Assembly (NCBI GenBank): GCA_963824095.1
Contig: CAWGNS010000014.1
Coordinates: forward strand, 1,054,001-1,118,000
Direction: 5' to 3'
Source: JBBDWJ01 sp963824095
Lineage (GTDB): Bacteria; Acidobacteriota; Terriglobia; Bryobacterales; UBA6623
DNA length: 64,000 bases
Shown: positions 35,776 through 44,647 of the stretch, piece by piece
How positions within the stretch are numbered: the stretch's first letter is position 1
Layout of the letters: each line of letters begins with the position of its first letter
Translations under genes and position numbers: made by a program
Notes under the pieces: generated by a model
Databases searched by the model: none
Told to the model about the DNA's origin: nothing
What the model saw: only the letters and a program-made list of their open reading frames with translations

Positions 35776-37077
35776 TCAGGAAGAAACCGGGGCCGCAAGA
35801 TCGGCGGCCGGTTTCGGCAGAGCCGCCGGCCAAACCGGCGCGGGCGTACGGACGGCCCTGGTGAGGTTCGCGGCGTTGGCCGCGAACGAGAGAATCGCAT
35901 CCGCCGCGCGCTGGTAGCCTCCCGCTTCGCGCAGCGATTTCCCGAGCGCCCGAGCCCGTTCGCGGAATTGCGGTTTCGACAGAACCTCCGCGGCGGCTTC
36001 GCGTAGACTCTGCGGCGTCACGTTGCGGGGCGAAAGGCACAGGCCGGCGCCCAGCTCGGCCACGCGCGCCCCGACCAGGTATTGGTCGCCGCGCTGCGGG
36101 GCGACCAGCAACGGCACGCCGTGATAAAGACCCTCGTTGGCGCTATTCATCCCGCCGTGGGTGAGGAACAGGCTGGCGCGCTCGAGCACTTTGAGCTGCG
36201 GAACAAACTCACGCACGACGAAGTTTTCCGGCGGCCGAGGCAAACTCCGCGAGCCGTCTTTTCCGGTGGAGAGAACCACTTGCCAGGGGGCGGCGGCGAA
36301 AGCCTCGAAGCAGGCGCGGTAGAACTCCGGCGCGTTGTTGAAGGTCGTTCCCAGCGAGATATAGACGAGCGGCCGGTCGCCCGCGATTTCGAACCCAAGC
36401 TCGAGCGAGGCGTCGCGGCTGGGCGCGAGCGAGGGCCCGACGAACTGGAACTCGTCATCGAACGCCTCGCCCTGGAGCTGAAACTCGCGCGAGGTGAAGA
36501 TGATGTTGAGCGGCTGCGGGTTGCCCAGATACTCGACAATTCCGGGACTGACGGTCCCGTGATGCGACTGCAGCCGGCGGGCGATTGCCCCGTAGCGGCT
36601 CAGCGCCGTCAGTCCGGCGAGCATTTTTTCGCGAGGCGCGCCGCCATAGAGTCCGTTCACCAGATCGGGCACGCCGATGATGCCTCGCCGGATGGCGAAC
36701 ACCACCGATAAGGTGACGGCGGGCTTTTCGAGCACCTGGCCGACCAGGCGTCCCCACAGACTCTTGCTGTCGACCAACAGATAGTCGGGGTTGTCGCGCC
36801 GTACCTGCTCGCTCAACTCCGGCAGCAGCTCTTCGGTCAGCGCTCCGAGGCGGGCCATGTCACTGAACAGGCCGTCGGTGGGAGGATTCGGGCTGAAGGC
36901 GTCGTGCCCCACCGCGTAGGGACGGAACTCCGCGCCGGTGCTCTCGATCTTCGCCCGCGAGCGCCCGGTGGCGTAGAAGATGACGCGCTCGCCGCGGCGA
37001 ACCAGTTCTTCCACGACACCCAGCACGGGCGCGATATGACCGTGGGTTGGATAGATGAGAGCGACAGCGGTACCCAC
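35776..37077 (-). CDS. MGT-family glycosyltransferase (GT1), paralogue 3
   Basis: 433 residues. N-terminal acceptor domain MGTAVALIYPTHGHIAPVLG and C-terminal donor-binding domain PLVYISLGTTFNN ... FVPQLKVLERASLFLTHGGMNSANEGLYHGVPLLVAPQRGDQ, the GT1 signature of macrolide- and peptide-modifying UDP-glycosyltransferases. A Pro/Ala-rich tail (about 35 residues) follows the domain. It is clearly paralogous to the two genes at 39036-40247 and 40159-41484 and sits between two epimerase genes. Confidence 0.9.
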   Translation of the reverse strand: MGTAVALIYPTHGHIAPVLGVVEELVRRGERVIFYATGRSRAKIESTGAEFRPYAVGHDAFSPNPPTDGLFSDMARLGALTEELLPELSEQVRRDNPDYLLVDSKSLWGRLVGQVLEKPAVTLSVVFAIRRGIIGVPDLVNGLYGGAPREKMLAGLTALSRYGAIARRLQSHHGTVSPGIVEYLGNPQPLNIIFTSREFQLQGEAFDDEFQFVGPSLAPSRDASLELGFEIAGDRPLVYISLGTTFNNAPEFYRACFEAFAAAPWQVVLSTGKDGSRSLPRPPENFVVREFVPQLKVLERASLFLTHGGMNSANEGLYHGVPLLVAPQRGDQYLVGARVAELGAGLCLSPRNVTPQSLREAAAEVLSKPQFRERARALGKSLREAGGYQRAADAILSFAANAANLTRAVRTPAPVWPAALPKPAADLAAPVSS

Positions 37078-37086
37078 AATCCCTCC

Positions 37087-38187
37087 TTACACGCCGCTGG
37101 CGGCGACAGGGTTAGCCGTGGCGGTGGCCGTGGATGCCACGGGCCCGCCAGCACCGTCTACGGAAAATAGCTCGGGACTTTCGGCGATCCATTCGACCAG
37201 CCGCGCGATGCCCTCGGCCGGGGGCGTTTGCGGCTCCCAGCCGGTGGCGGCCTGGAACTTCGAGTAGTCGGCGACGAAGTAGCGCAGGTCGCCGAAACGG
37301 CCGTCCTGAAAGCCCACGTCCGCCTTCTTGCCGACGAGCTTTTCGATCAGCGCGATGCTCTCGACCAGCGAGATCATCGACACTGGGCCGCCGCCCAGGT
37401 TATAGATGCCAGGTTTCGGCGAGCGATAGAAGGCCTCGAAAGCGCGGGCGGCGTCGGCGGCGTAGAGAATGTCGCGGAGCTGCTTGCCGTTGCCGAAAAT
37501 CGTCACGGGCAGGCCCAGCGCGGTGCGAATCGCGAAGTTCGCGACCCAGCCGTGATCCTCGCCTCCGAACTGGTAGGGGCCATAGATGCCGGTCAGCCGG
37601 AAGCAGGCCGCGCGCAGCCCGAAAGTATCCACGTAGGACTGCAGGTAGATTTCGTTGGCGCGCTTGGAGGCGTGCAGCGGCGTGACGGGGCCTTGCAGCA
37701 GAGGCTCGTTCTCATCGAGAGCCGCCGGCTCGCGCACGTAGCGGGTTTCCTCCTCGCGCAGCGACGCGTTGATGGCGTCGGGGCCGAAGGTGTGAATGCT
37801 CGAGCAGATCGCCACCGGAATATCGGCGAGGCGGGCGGCTTCGAGAACGTTGAAGGTGCCGCGCGTGTTCGTCGAGAAATCGAGCTCGGGGTCTTCCCAC
37901 GAAATGGTCATCGCCGGCTGCGCGGCCGTATGGCAGAGATAGTCGCAGCCGCCAGCGAGGCGCACCAGGGTTTCCTTGTCGCGAATGTCTTCGACCGCAA
38001 CGGTGACGCCCATGGCTTCGAGCTGCCGGCGGTTGTAGCCGCGCGCGTCGGCGCTCATGTAGGGGTTCCGGGCGAATTCATGTTTCGCCAAGTTGTCATA
38101 GGCGACAACTTCGGCGCCCTGTTCGCTGAAATGGCGGCAGACGTGGAATCCCAGGAATCCGCAGCCGCCGGTGACGAGAACTTTCAT
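37087..38187 (-). CDS. NAD-dependent epimerase/dehydratase (UDP-glucose 4-epimerase-like SDR)
   Basis: 366 residues. Rossmann motif VTGGCGFLGFHVCRHF, CDYLCHTAAQPAMTIS, FSTNTRGTFNVLEAARL, FRLTGIYGPYQFGGEDHG and LRDILYAADAARAF show an extended SDR. The usual YxxxK is replaced at Tyr: PLHASKRANE places Leu four residues before the Lys, so catalysis may differ or be lost. A Thr/Ala-rich low-complexity tail ends the protein. The gene is nine bases before the next glycosyltransferase. Confidence 0.85.
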   Translation of the reverse strand: MKVLVTGGCGFLGFHVCRHFSEQGAEVVAYDNLAKHEFARNPYMSADARGYNRRQLEAMGVTVAVEDIRDKETLVRLAGGCDYLCHTAAQPAMTISWEDPELDFSTNTRGTFNVLEAARLADIPVAICSSIHTFGPDAINASLREEETRYVREPAALDENEPLLQGPVTPLHASKRANEIYLQSYVDTFGLRAACFRLTGIYGPYQFGGEDHGWVANFAIRTALGLPVTIFGNGKQLRDILYAADAARAFEAFYRSPKPGIYNLGGGPVSMISLVESIALIEKLVGKKADVGFQDGRFGDLRYFVADYSKFQAATGWEPQTPPAEGIARLVEWIAESPELFSVDGAGGPVASTATATANPVAASGV

Positions 38188-38214
38188 CGCATCCGCCTCT
38201 TGTTGGTTTCGGAT

Positions 38215-39021
38215 CTAGTTGCTTTTCTGCATTTGCGGGCCGCTCTGCCCCAGCAGTTTCCGTCGCAGCATCATGCCGGTAACGGCCAGGAAGCGAGGGG
38301 CCTTGAGCGCGGTGTGATAGGCGCTTCGCCAGTTCTGCTCCACAAACGCGTTCACGCGGTTCACCACAGGATTGGGAAAGAACCGCCGGTTGCGGAACAC
38401 CACGTTCTCTTCGCGATTGAGGCTCTGCTTCCACGAAGTGTGTTTCTCGAACTGGCGCTCGGCGAAGAAGGCGACGGCCTCGTCCATTCCGAAGCTGTCG
38501 CGGTAGAGCGGCGCGTCGTGAATATTGACCTCGATCTGGATGTACTTGACGTCGGCGATGCGATCGCCCAGCGATTCGACCACCCGCAGGTCTTCTCCCT
38601 GAGCGTCGACCTCCAGCAGATCGACGGTCGGGATGCCCTGCTCATCGAGGAACGTGTCGAGCCGGACGACATCGACTTCCACCTGCTCGACCATCTCGAA
38701 GCGCTTGTAGGGATGCCACTCGTGCACCCAGGTCTGGTTGGCGCTGGGGTCGAAATCCTGCAGCGACGAGCAGTCTTCATAGGCGGCGATCTTGAACGTC
38801 GCCTTGCCGTTGTAGTTGGAAACCGCCTTGGGAACGACGTGAACGGTGGCCGAGTCGTTGGCCTTTTTGAGCAGCTTGGCGACGCTCTTGGGATTGGGCT
38901 CGAACATATACAGGTCGTGGCCGAACCGCCCGCACGCAGTGATCAGCGAGTCGTCGCCGGTGTAGGCGCCGACCTGCACGATGGTCTGCTGCTTCTTGAA
39001 AGGTAGAAGAAACGGGATCAT
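38215..39021 (-). CDS. FkbM family methyltransferase
   Basis: 268 residues. SAM site TIVQVGAYTGDDSLI, acidic strand MFEPNPKSVAKL, NYNGKATFKIA and the FkbM hallmark VEVDVVRLDTFLDEQGIPTVDLLEVDAQGEDLRV. Such enzymes O-methylate sugars or peptide-linked hydroxyls during natural-product or surface-glycan synthesis. The start is preceded by GAGGG. It lies 14 bases after the preceding glycosyltransferase stop, within the operon. Confidence 0.9.
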   Translation of the reverse strand: MIPFLLPFKKQQTIVQVGAYTGDDSLITACGRFGHDLYMFEPNPKSVAKLLKKANDSATVHVVPKAVSNYNGKATFKIAAYEDCSSLQDFDPSANQTWVHEWHPYKRFEMVEQVEVDVVRLDTFLDEQGIPTVDLLEVDAQGEDLRVVESLGDRIADVKYIQIEVNIHDAPLYRDSFGMDEAVAFFAERQFEKHTSWKQSLNREENVVFRNRRFFPNPVVNRVNAFVEQNWRSAYHTALKAPRFLAVTGMMLRRKLLGQSGPQMQKSN

Positions 39022-39035
39022 GGATTACCCTCGCT

Positions 39036-40247
39036 TTAGATTCCGCAACGTTGTTTGAATGCGAGGATCTCGTCGGCGGCGCGGCGATATCCGCCGGCGG
39101 CGCGCAAAGACTCTCCCATCCGTTTCGATCTTTGCCGGTAGGCCGGGTCGCGCAGGACACGGCCGGTGAGGTCGCGCAGGCCGCGGGCGGTCACCTTGGA
39201 GCGGTCGAGAACAATCCCGGCGCCGACCGCCTCCACCTGCTGCGCGACAACGTGGTGGTCGGCGGCTTGCGGCAGCACGACCATCGGCACGCCTTGCAGC
39301 ATCGCCTCGTGGGCGCTGTTGATGCCGCCGTGGGTGATGAACAGGTCCGCCAGCTCGAGGACGGCAAGCTGCGAGACGTACTCGCGGACCAGGAAATTCG
39401 GCGGCGGCTCGGGCAACTGGCTGCGGTCGACACGGTGGCCGATAGCCATCACCACGCGGAAATCCGCGCCGCCAAACGCCTCGTAGCTGGCGCGGTAGAG
39501 CCCGGCCTCGTCGTTGTACATGGTGCCCATCGAGATGTAGATCAGCGGCTGATGGCCGAGCTCTTCGAGCGGCAGGTCGGCGGGGTCGCGGCGTTCGTCG
39601 ATCGAAGGACCGACGAATTGATAGCTGTCGTCGAAGACGCCGCCGCCGATTTGAAAATCGCGCGAGGTGAACACGACGTTGAGCGCCTGGCGGTTGCCGA
39701 GGTAATTGATGATGCCGGGACAGGTGACGCCGTAACGGCTGCTGAGCTCGCGGCTCGTCATGAAGTAGCGGCTCAGGCCAAGCAGCCCGTCGAAGACGGC
39801 CTCGCGCGGCGACGCCCCGTAGAGATGGCGCATCAGCTCGGGAGACTTGATCAGCGATTCGTTGATGGCGAACATCGCGCACAGTGTCGCCGCGGGCACG
39901 CCCAGCACTTGCGCGGTCAGATTGCCCCACACGGCGTGAGCCTCCGAGAGCAGATAGTCGGGCTGGTCGCCGCGAAGCTGCTCGAGCAGGCCCGGCATCA
40001 TCTCTTGCGTGGTCGCGATCAAACCGGCCATCCCTCCGAGCATTCCGCCCGACGCCAAATTGCGCTCGAACAGCTCGTGCGCGCCGTAACAGCGAAACGT
40101 CGCGCCGGCGCGCTCGATCTTTTCGCGAAACGGCTCGGTTGCGTAGTAGATGACCCGCTCACCGCGTCGTGCCAACTCGGCCGCTACGGGCAGGGTCGGG
40201 TTGATGTGCCCAGGTGCTGGATGCCCCAGCATGCAAACTGTCGACAT
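39036..40247 (-). CDS. MGT-family glycosyltransferase (GT1), paralogue 2
   Basis: 403 residues from the ATG at 40247 (MSTVCMLGHPAPGHINPTLPV). Donor-binding part PLIYISMGTMYNDE ... YVSQLAVLELADLFITHGGINSAHEAMLQGVPMVVLPQAADH; C-terminus GGYRRAADEILAFKQ, as in paralogue 1. The start lies 89 bases inside the end of the upstream paralogue in another frame, an unusually long overlap. Probably glycosylates the NRPS product or a related acceptor. Confidence 0.9.
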   Translation of the reverse strand: MSTVCMLGHPAPGHINPTLPVAAELARRGERVIYYATEPFREKIERAGATFRCYGAHELFERNLASGGMLGGMAGLIATTQEMMPGLLEQLRGDQPDYLLSEAHAVWGNLTAQVLGVPAATLCAMFAINESLIKSPELMRHLYGASPREAVFDGLLGLSRYFMTSRELSSRYGVTCPGIINYLGNRQALNVVFTSRDFQIGGGVFDDSYQFVGPSIDERRDPADLPLEELGHQPLIYISMGTMYNDEAGLYRASYEAFGGADFRVVMAIGHRVDRSQLPEPPPNFLVREYVSQLAVLELADLFITHGGINSAHEAMLQGVPMVVLPQAADHHVVAQQVEAVGAGIVLDRSKVTARGLRDLTGRVLRDPAYRQRSKRMGESLRAAGGYRRAADEILAFKQRCGI

Positions 40248-41484
40248 AACGTTGTTCCTGTTCCGCGGCATCTTCGGTTGTTTCCGCGCGTGTGAATGCA
40301 AGGATTTCATCGGCCGCCCGGCGGTATCCGCCCGCGGCGTGGAACGACTCGGCGATCGTGCGTGCGTTCCGGCGGTACTCGCCATCGTTGGCGACGCGAT
40401 CGACCAACTCGCGCAGACGGCCGGGCTCGGCGTCGGGCGGCAGCAGCCGCAAGCCCGCGCCCAGCTCGGCGACGCGCGCCGCCACCAGGTGCTGGTCGCC
40501 ATGCTGCGGAAAGACCAGCAGCGGGACTTCGTTCCACAGCGCTTCGCTGGTGCTGTTCATGCCGCCGTGAGTGAGAAACAGCGACGCCTGCTCGAGCACC
40601 TTCAACTGCGGCACCGATTCGCGCACTAGAAAGTTGCCGGGGATTTCACCCAGCTCGGCGCGATCGACGCCGCCCGTCGACATGACGACGCGGTATTGGC
40701 TGCCGCCCAATGCTTCGATGCAGTTGCGATAGAACCGCGGCTGTTGGTGGAAGATCGTGCCCATCGAGATATAGATCAGCGGGCCGCTTCCGAGACTTTG
40801 GAGGTCGAGGTCAGCGGCGTCTTCGGTACGCGGCGCGATCGACGGACCCACAAAGCGGTAGCTGTCGTCGAACTGGTCTCCGAGCAGGTGGAAGTATTGC
40901 GACGTGAAGACGATGTTGAGCGGCTGGCGGCTCGCGAAGAATTCGACCAGGTCGGGGCTCCTGGTGCCGTACTCGCTATCGACGCGCTGCGAGATCTCGA
41001 TGTAGGTATTGAGCGCGTCAATTCCGGCCAGCAGCATTTCCTTGGGCGCCTGGCCGTAGGCTTTGTGCAGCATGTCGTCCATCGACACCAGCCGCTCGTG
41101 CGGCACGAAAACCGACGCCAGCGTGATCGCCGGCAGCTTGAGCAATTGCTGGACCAGCTTGCCCCAGACGCACATCGAGTCGACCAGCAGATAGTCGGGC
41201 CGATCCTCTTGCAGTCGATTGAGCAGCGCCGGCAGGACCTGCTCCGACAGGCCCATCAGATAGGCCATCACGCTGTAAAGCCCGCCGGTATGCGCCGGAG
41301 GCCGGAAGCGCTCCGCGTCGCCATAGGCGGCAAACTCGGCGCCGGTCTCTTCGACCTTGGCGCGATAGGGTTCCGTTGCGTAGTAGACGACGCGCTCCCC
41401 GCGCCGCACCAGTTCGGCGACGACGGGATAGGTCGCGTTCATGTGCCCGTGCTCGGGCAGGTTGAGAACTACTGTAGTCGCCAT
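40159..41484 (-). CDS. MGT-family glycosyltransferase (GT1), paralogue 1
   Basis: 441 residues from the ATG at 41484, with AGGAGGG seven bases before it. N-terminal VVLNLPEHGHMNATYPVVAEL, donor site PLIYISMGTIFHQQ ... VPQLKVLEQASLFLTHGGMNSTSEALWNEVPLLVFPQHGDQ, and GGYRRAADEILAF. The last about 40 residues beyond that point are Gln/Ser/Arg-rich and run through the start of the next gene (89-base overlap); they are not part of the domain. The start overlaps the NRPS end by 16 bases, so translation is coupled. Confidence 0.9.
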   Translation of the reverse strand: MATTVVLNLPEHGHMNATYPVVAELVRRGERVVYYATEPYRAKVEETGAEFAAYGDAERFRPPAHTGGLYSVMAYLMGLSEQVLPALLNRLQEDRPDYLLVDSMCVWGKLVQQLLKLPAITLASVFVPHERLVSMDDMLHKAYGQAPKEMLLAGIDALNTYIEISQRVDSEYGTRSPDLVEFFASRQPLNIVFTSQYFHLLGDQFDDSYRFVGPSIAPRTEDAADLDLQSLGSGPLIYISMGTIFHQQPRFYRNCIEALGGSQYRVVMSTGGVDRAELGEIPGNFLVRESVPQLKVLEQASLFLTHGGMNSTSEALWNEVPLLVFPQHGDQHLVAARVAELGAGLRLLPPDAEPGRLRELVDRVANDGEYRRNARTIAESFHAAGGYRRAADEILAFTRAETTEDAAEQEQRYVDSLHAGASSTWAHQPDPARSGRVGTTR

Positions 41485-43436
41485 GTTGGTTCCCTCCTGG
41501 GACCGGACGTCTCGATGACGTTGCCGTTCCGGCCGTTCCGTGAAACTGTGCCCGCCTTGGCGGTGTTGTTGGCCGTGATCCGCGTTGGCGGCGCCGGCGG
41601 GCCGCCCTGCGCCGTTCCGCTTGCGGCAGCCAGCCTGGCCGACAGGCGCGCGGCGAGAACTTCGACATGCGGGGGCCGCAGCACGCTCAGGTGCTCGCCC
41701 GGCACCAGGTCGGTGTGGACGGGGCCGAACGCATCCCAGCCCCAGGCGGTCTGGCCGGCGAGGGCGGGCAGGTGCGGCGGATCGTGCTCGGTGCGGAGCA
41801 GAGCCATCGGCACCGGCACGGCGCCCGGCGCAATGGCGTAGCGCACCTGGGAGTGCGCCTTGTAGAGTTCGAGCACGTTGCGCAGGTGTTCCGCGCCGCT
41901 CTCGGCCGGGAACAGATCGGCGCTCACCAGAGCTTCGCGGAAACGCTCCATCTGGTCGGCGGGACTGAGCCCGCGCAGCGCCGCGTCGCTGATTTTCAAC
42001 TCGGGGTTGAGCAACTGGGCGATGCGCTCGGAAAGCTCGGCGATCCATTTGGCGTCGTCCCAGCCGCGGGTGTCGCGCGCGACGGTGGGAACCGGCACGG
42101 CGGTGTCGATGATCGCGACCAGGGCCACGCGCTGGCCGGCGCGCTCGAGCTGTTGCGCCATCTCGAACGCTACCCAGCCGCCGAGCGAGTGGCCGCCGAG
42201 GTAGTAGGGCCCTTCGGGCTGCACCGCGCGCAGCGCCTCGATGTAGTGCGCGGCCATCTGCTCGACCTTGGTGTGCGGCGCCGCTTCGCCTTCGATGCCC
42301 ACGCCCTGCAGCCCGTAGAAAGGCTGATCGGGGCCCAGATGGCGCGCCAAGTTGTAGAGGTAGATTACGTTGCCGCCGGCGCCGGGCACGCAGAACAGCG
42401 GCGGCTTGCTGCCGCCGGTTTGGATGGGCACGACGGCGGAGAGCCGGCCGCCAGCGGTCTGCCGCAGAATACGCGCCAGTTGCTCGACGGTTGGCCCTTG
42501 CAGGATCGCCGCGAGCGGCACGGCTTGCGCGAATTCCTGTTGGATCAGGCTCATCAGACGGACCGCCAGCAGCGAGTGGCCGCCGAGATCGAAGAAGTTA
42601 TCGCGTACGCCGACTCGCGCGACGCCGAGCACGCGCTCCCACAGCGAAGCGAGCTTGATTTCCAGCGGATCGCGCGGCGCCAGGAAGTGCGCAGAGACTT
42701 GGGCCGTGGATGGGCTCGGCAAGGCCTTGCCATCGACCTTGCCGTTGGGCGTCAGCGGGAAGGCGGCGAGCGAAACGAAGAACGCCGGCACCATGTACTC
42801 GGGAAGCCGTGCGGCCAGAAAGCCGCGTAACTCGGCCGCGCTCGGCGCTTCGTCTTGCGGGACGAGGTAGGCCGCCAGTTGGCGGTCTCCGGCATCGCTT
42901 TCGCGTACGACGACGCAGCTCTCGGCCACCTGCGGATGCGCCGCCAGAGCGGTCTCGATCTCGCCCAGCTCGATGCGAAAACCGCGCAGCTTGACCTGCG
43001 TGTCGGCGCGGCCCAGAAATTCGAGATTACCGTCGGCGCGATAGCGAACCAGGTCGCCGCTGCGATAGAGACGCCCGCCGGGCGCGTTGTCGAACGGATC
43101 GGGCACGAAACGCGCGGCGGTCAGTTCGGGACGATTCAGATAGCCCCGCGCCACGCCCGCGCCGCCGATGTAGAGCTCACCGACGACTCCGCGAGGGACC
43201 GGCTCGCCCCGTGCGTCGAGAACATAGAGCTGGGTATTGGCAATCGGGCGGCCGATCGGCACCGCGCCCGGCCGCGGCCGGTCCGTTTCGTAGACGCAGC
43301 AGCCGACGACCGTCTCGGTGGGCCCGTATTCGTTGATCAGCCGCGTGTGGGGCGCCGCCTCGCGCCAGAACGTCAGCATGTCTTCGCGCAGCGCTTCACC
43401 GCCGATGACGAAGGCGCGCGCGCCGCGGGCGCAGTC
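41469..43436 (-). CDS. NRPS terminal fragment: partial adenylation, PCP and thioesterase domains (5'-truncated)
   Basis: About 655 residues remain. The frame enters in the middle of an adenylation domain (RAFVIGGEALREDMLTFWREA, then A5 NEYGPTETVVG, A7 LYRSGDLVRY, A8 GRADTQVKLRGFRIELGEIE, A10 LTPNGKVDGKAL), followed by a PCP with phosphopantetheine Ser in DNFFDLGGHSLLAVRL and a type I thioesterase (YYLGGHSLGGWVAFEMA; His in GEHLSV). The specificity-determining first half of the A domain and everything upstream is missing, replaced abruptly by an exporter gene at about 43440. The TE shows this is the last module of a peptide synthetase. Either a deletion or an assembly collapse. Confidence 0.85.
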   Translation of the reverse strand, partial: DCARGARAFVIGGEALREDMLTFWREAAPHTRLINEYGPTETVVGCCVYETDRPRPGAVPIGRPIANTQLYVLDARGEPVPRGVVGELYIGGAGVARGYLNRPELTAARFVPDPFDNAPGGRLYRSGDLVRYRADGNLEFLGRADTQVKLRGFRIELGEIETALAAHPQVAESCVVVRESDAGDRQLAAYLVPQDEAPSAAELRGFLAARLPEYMVPAFFVSLAAFPLTPNGKVDGKALPSPSTAQVSAHFLAPRDPLEIKLASLWERVLGVARVGVRDNFFDLGGHSLLAVRLMSLIQQEFAQAVPLAAILQGPTVEQLARILRQTAGGRLSAVVPIQTGGSKPPLFCVPGAGGNVIYLYNLARHLGPDQPFYGLQGVGIEGEAAPHTKVEQMAAHYIEALRAVQPEGPYYLGGHSLGGWVAFEMAQQLERAGQRVALVAIIDTAVPVPTVARDTRGWDDAKWIAELSERIAQLLNPELKISDAALRGLSPADQMERFREALVSADLFPAESGAEHLRNVLELYKAHSQVRYAIAPGAVPVPMALLRTEHDPPHLPALAGQTAWGWDAFGPVHTDLVPGEHLSVLRPPHVEVLAARLSARLAAASGTAQGGPPAPPTRITANNTAKAGTVSRNGRNGNVIETSGPRREPTWRLQ

Positions 43437-44647
43437 TTGTTTTGATCGACCTTCAGGGCGCCGCGCTGTGGCATGTAAAGCCCCGTGAGCAGCTTCATCA
43501 CGGTGGTCTTGCCCGAGCCGTTGCCCCCGACCAGAAACACGATCTCGCCGCGCTCGATCTTCAGATTCAACGGGCCGACGCCAAATCCGGTGTCGCCGGC
43601 GTATTGAAAGCAGGCACTGTCGAGAGTGACGCTCTGGAAATCGTGGAACACGTTCACCGGCTCGCCGACCTTGGCGCGGGGACCCGAGAATTCATCAAGA
43701 TGCCGCTCGAGCACGTCGAGATTGTTCAGCGCCGCCTTGGCGCGCTCGAACACCGGCGCGGCCTGCACCACCATCTGCAGCGGGCCGATGATGAACAAAA
43801 TCGCCGCCGTGGTCATCAGCACGACCGCGGCGTAGGTCGGCACCAGCCGCGGCAGGATGAACACCACGATCGCCAGCAGCAGGTAGAAAAACACGTCCGA
43901 AAACATCACATCGACCGCGGCGCCGATCTGGACGTGGATCTTCAGGTTGCGGACCGCTTCGGAAAGATCCTCGAAAGCCCGGAAAACCGCGTCGCTCTTG
44001 CGCCGGTTGAGGCGGACTTCCTTGAAGCCGTCCACCATGTGCGACAGCGAGTCGACCAGATCGGCTTCGCGGGCCGAAAGCTTGGTCAACAGGGCCTCGA
44101 GCGATTTGGCGTGTCGGAAATAGACCACCGTCCCGGTGCTGATCACCGCCACGGTCACCAGAAACGCCGCCTTCGACAGCCAGGCGATGTAGAACAAGCA
44201 AAACACCAGCACAAACGACTGCTGCGCGGCGTTGACGACGATCAGCCCCGACTGCGAAATCAGTCCGGTGTCCTGCGAAATCTTGGTGTAGAGCTCGCCG
44301 CGCCCCAGCCGCTCGATGATCTCCAGATCGGAGTTGCGAATCTTGTCGAACACGCGCACCAGCCGGTTCTTCAACATGTGCTCGACGATCACCGCGGAGT
44401 GGATCAGAGCGTAGCGCTTGCCCAGGTAGAACGCCAGCATCGCGAAACCGAACAGCAGCAGCAGGCGCAGGCTCACCAGCTCGCTGTCCGCCGACGCGAG
44501 GTTCGCGCCGCGGTTGATGATGGCCAGGATCGAGGCGTTCCCTACTCCGGCGACTCCGGCGACCAGCAGCGCTCTCTTCCAGGCCTCCGGAGACTCTCGC
44601 AGCAGGATTTGAACAACTTCCACTCGTGAAATACCCTTGAATCGCAA
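43373..44647 (-). pseudogene. Cyclic-peptide export ABC transporter, 3'-truncated
   Basis: The frame encodes 424 residues; about 400 resemble the SyrD/PvdE-type exporters (fused membrane and ATPase domains, usually about 550 residues). Six helices are followed by the ATPase start with Walker A LVGGNGSGKTTVMKLLTGLYMPQRG (about 372-380). After LKVDQNKT the sequence becomes the NRPS adenylation region in another frame, so the signature motif, Walker B and H-loop are missing. The protein could not hydrolyse ATP. Such exporters carry nonribosomal lipopeptide or siderophore precursors to the periplasm, consistent with the NRPS beside it. Confidence 0.8.
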
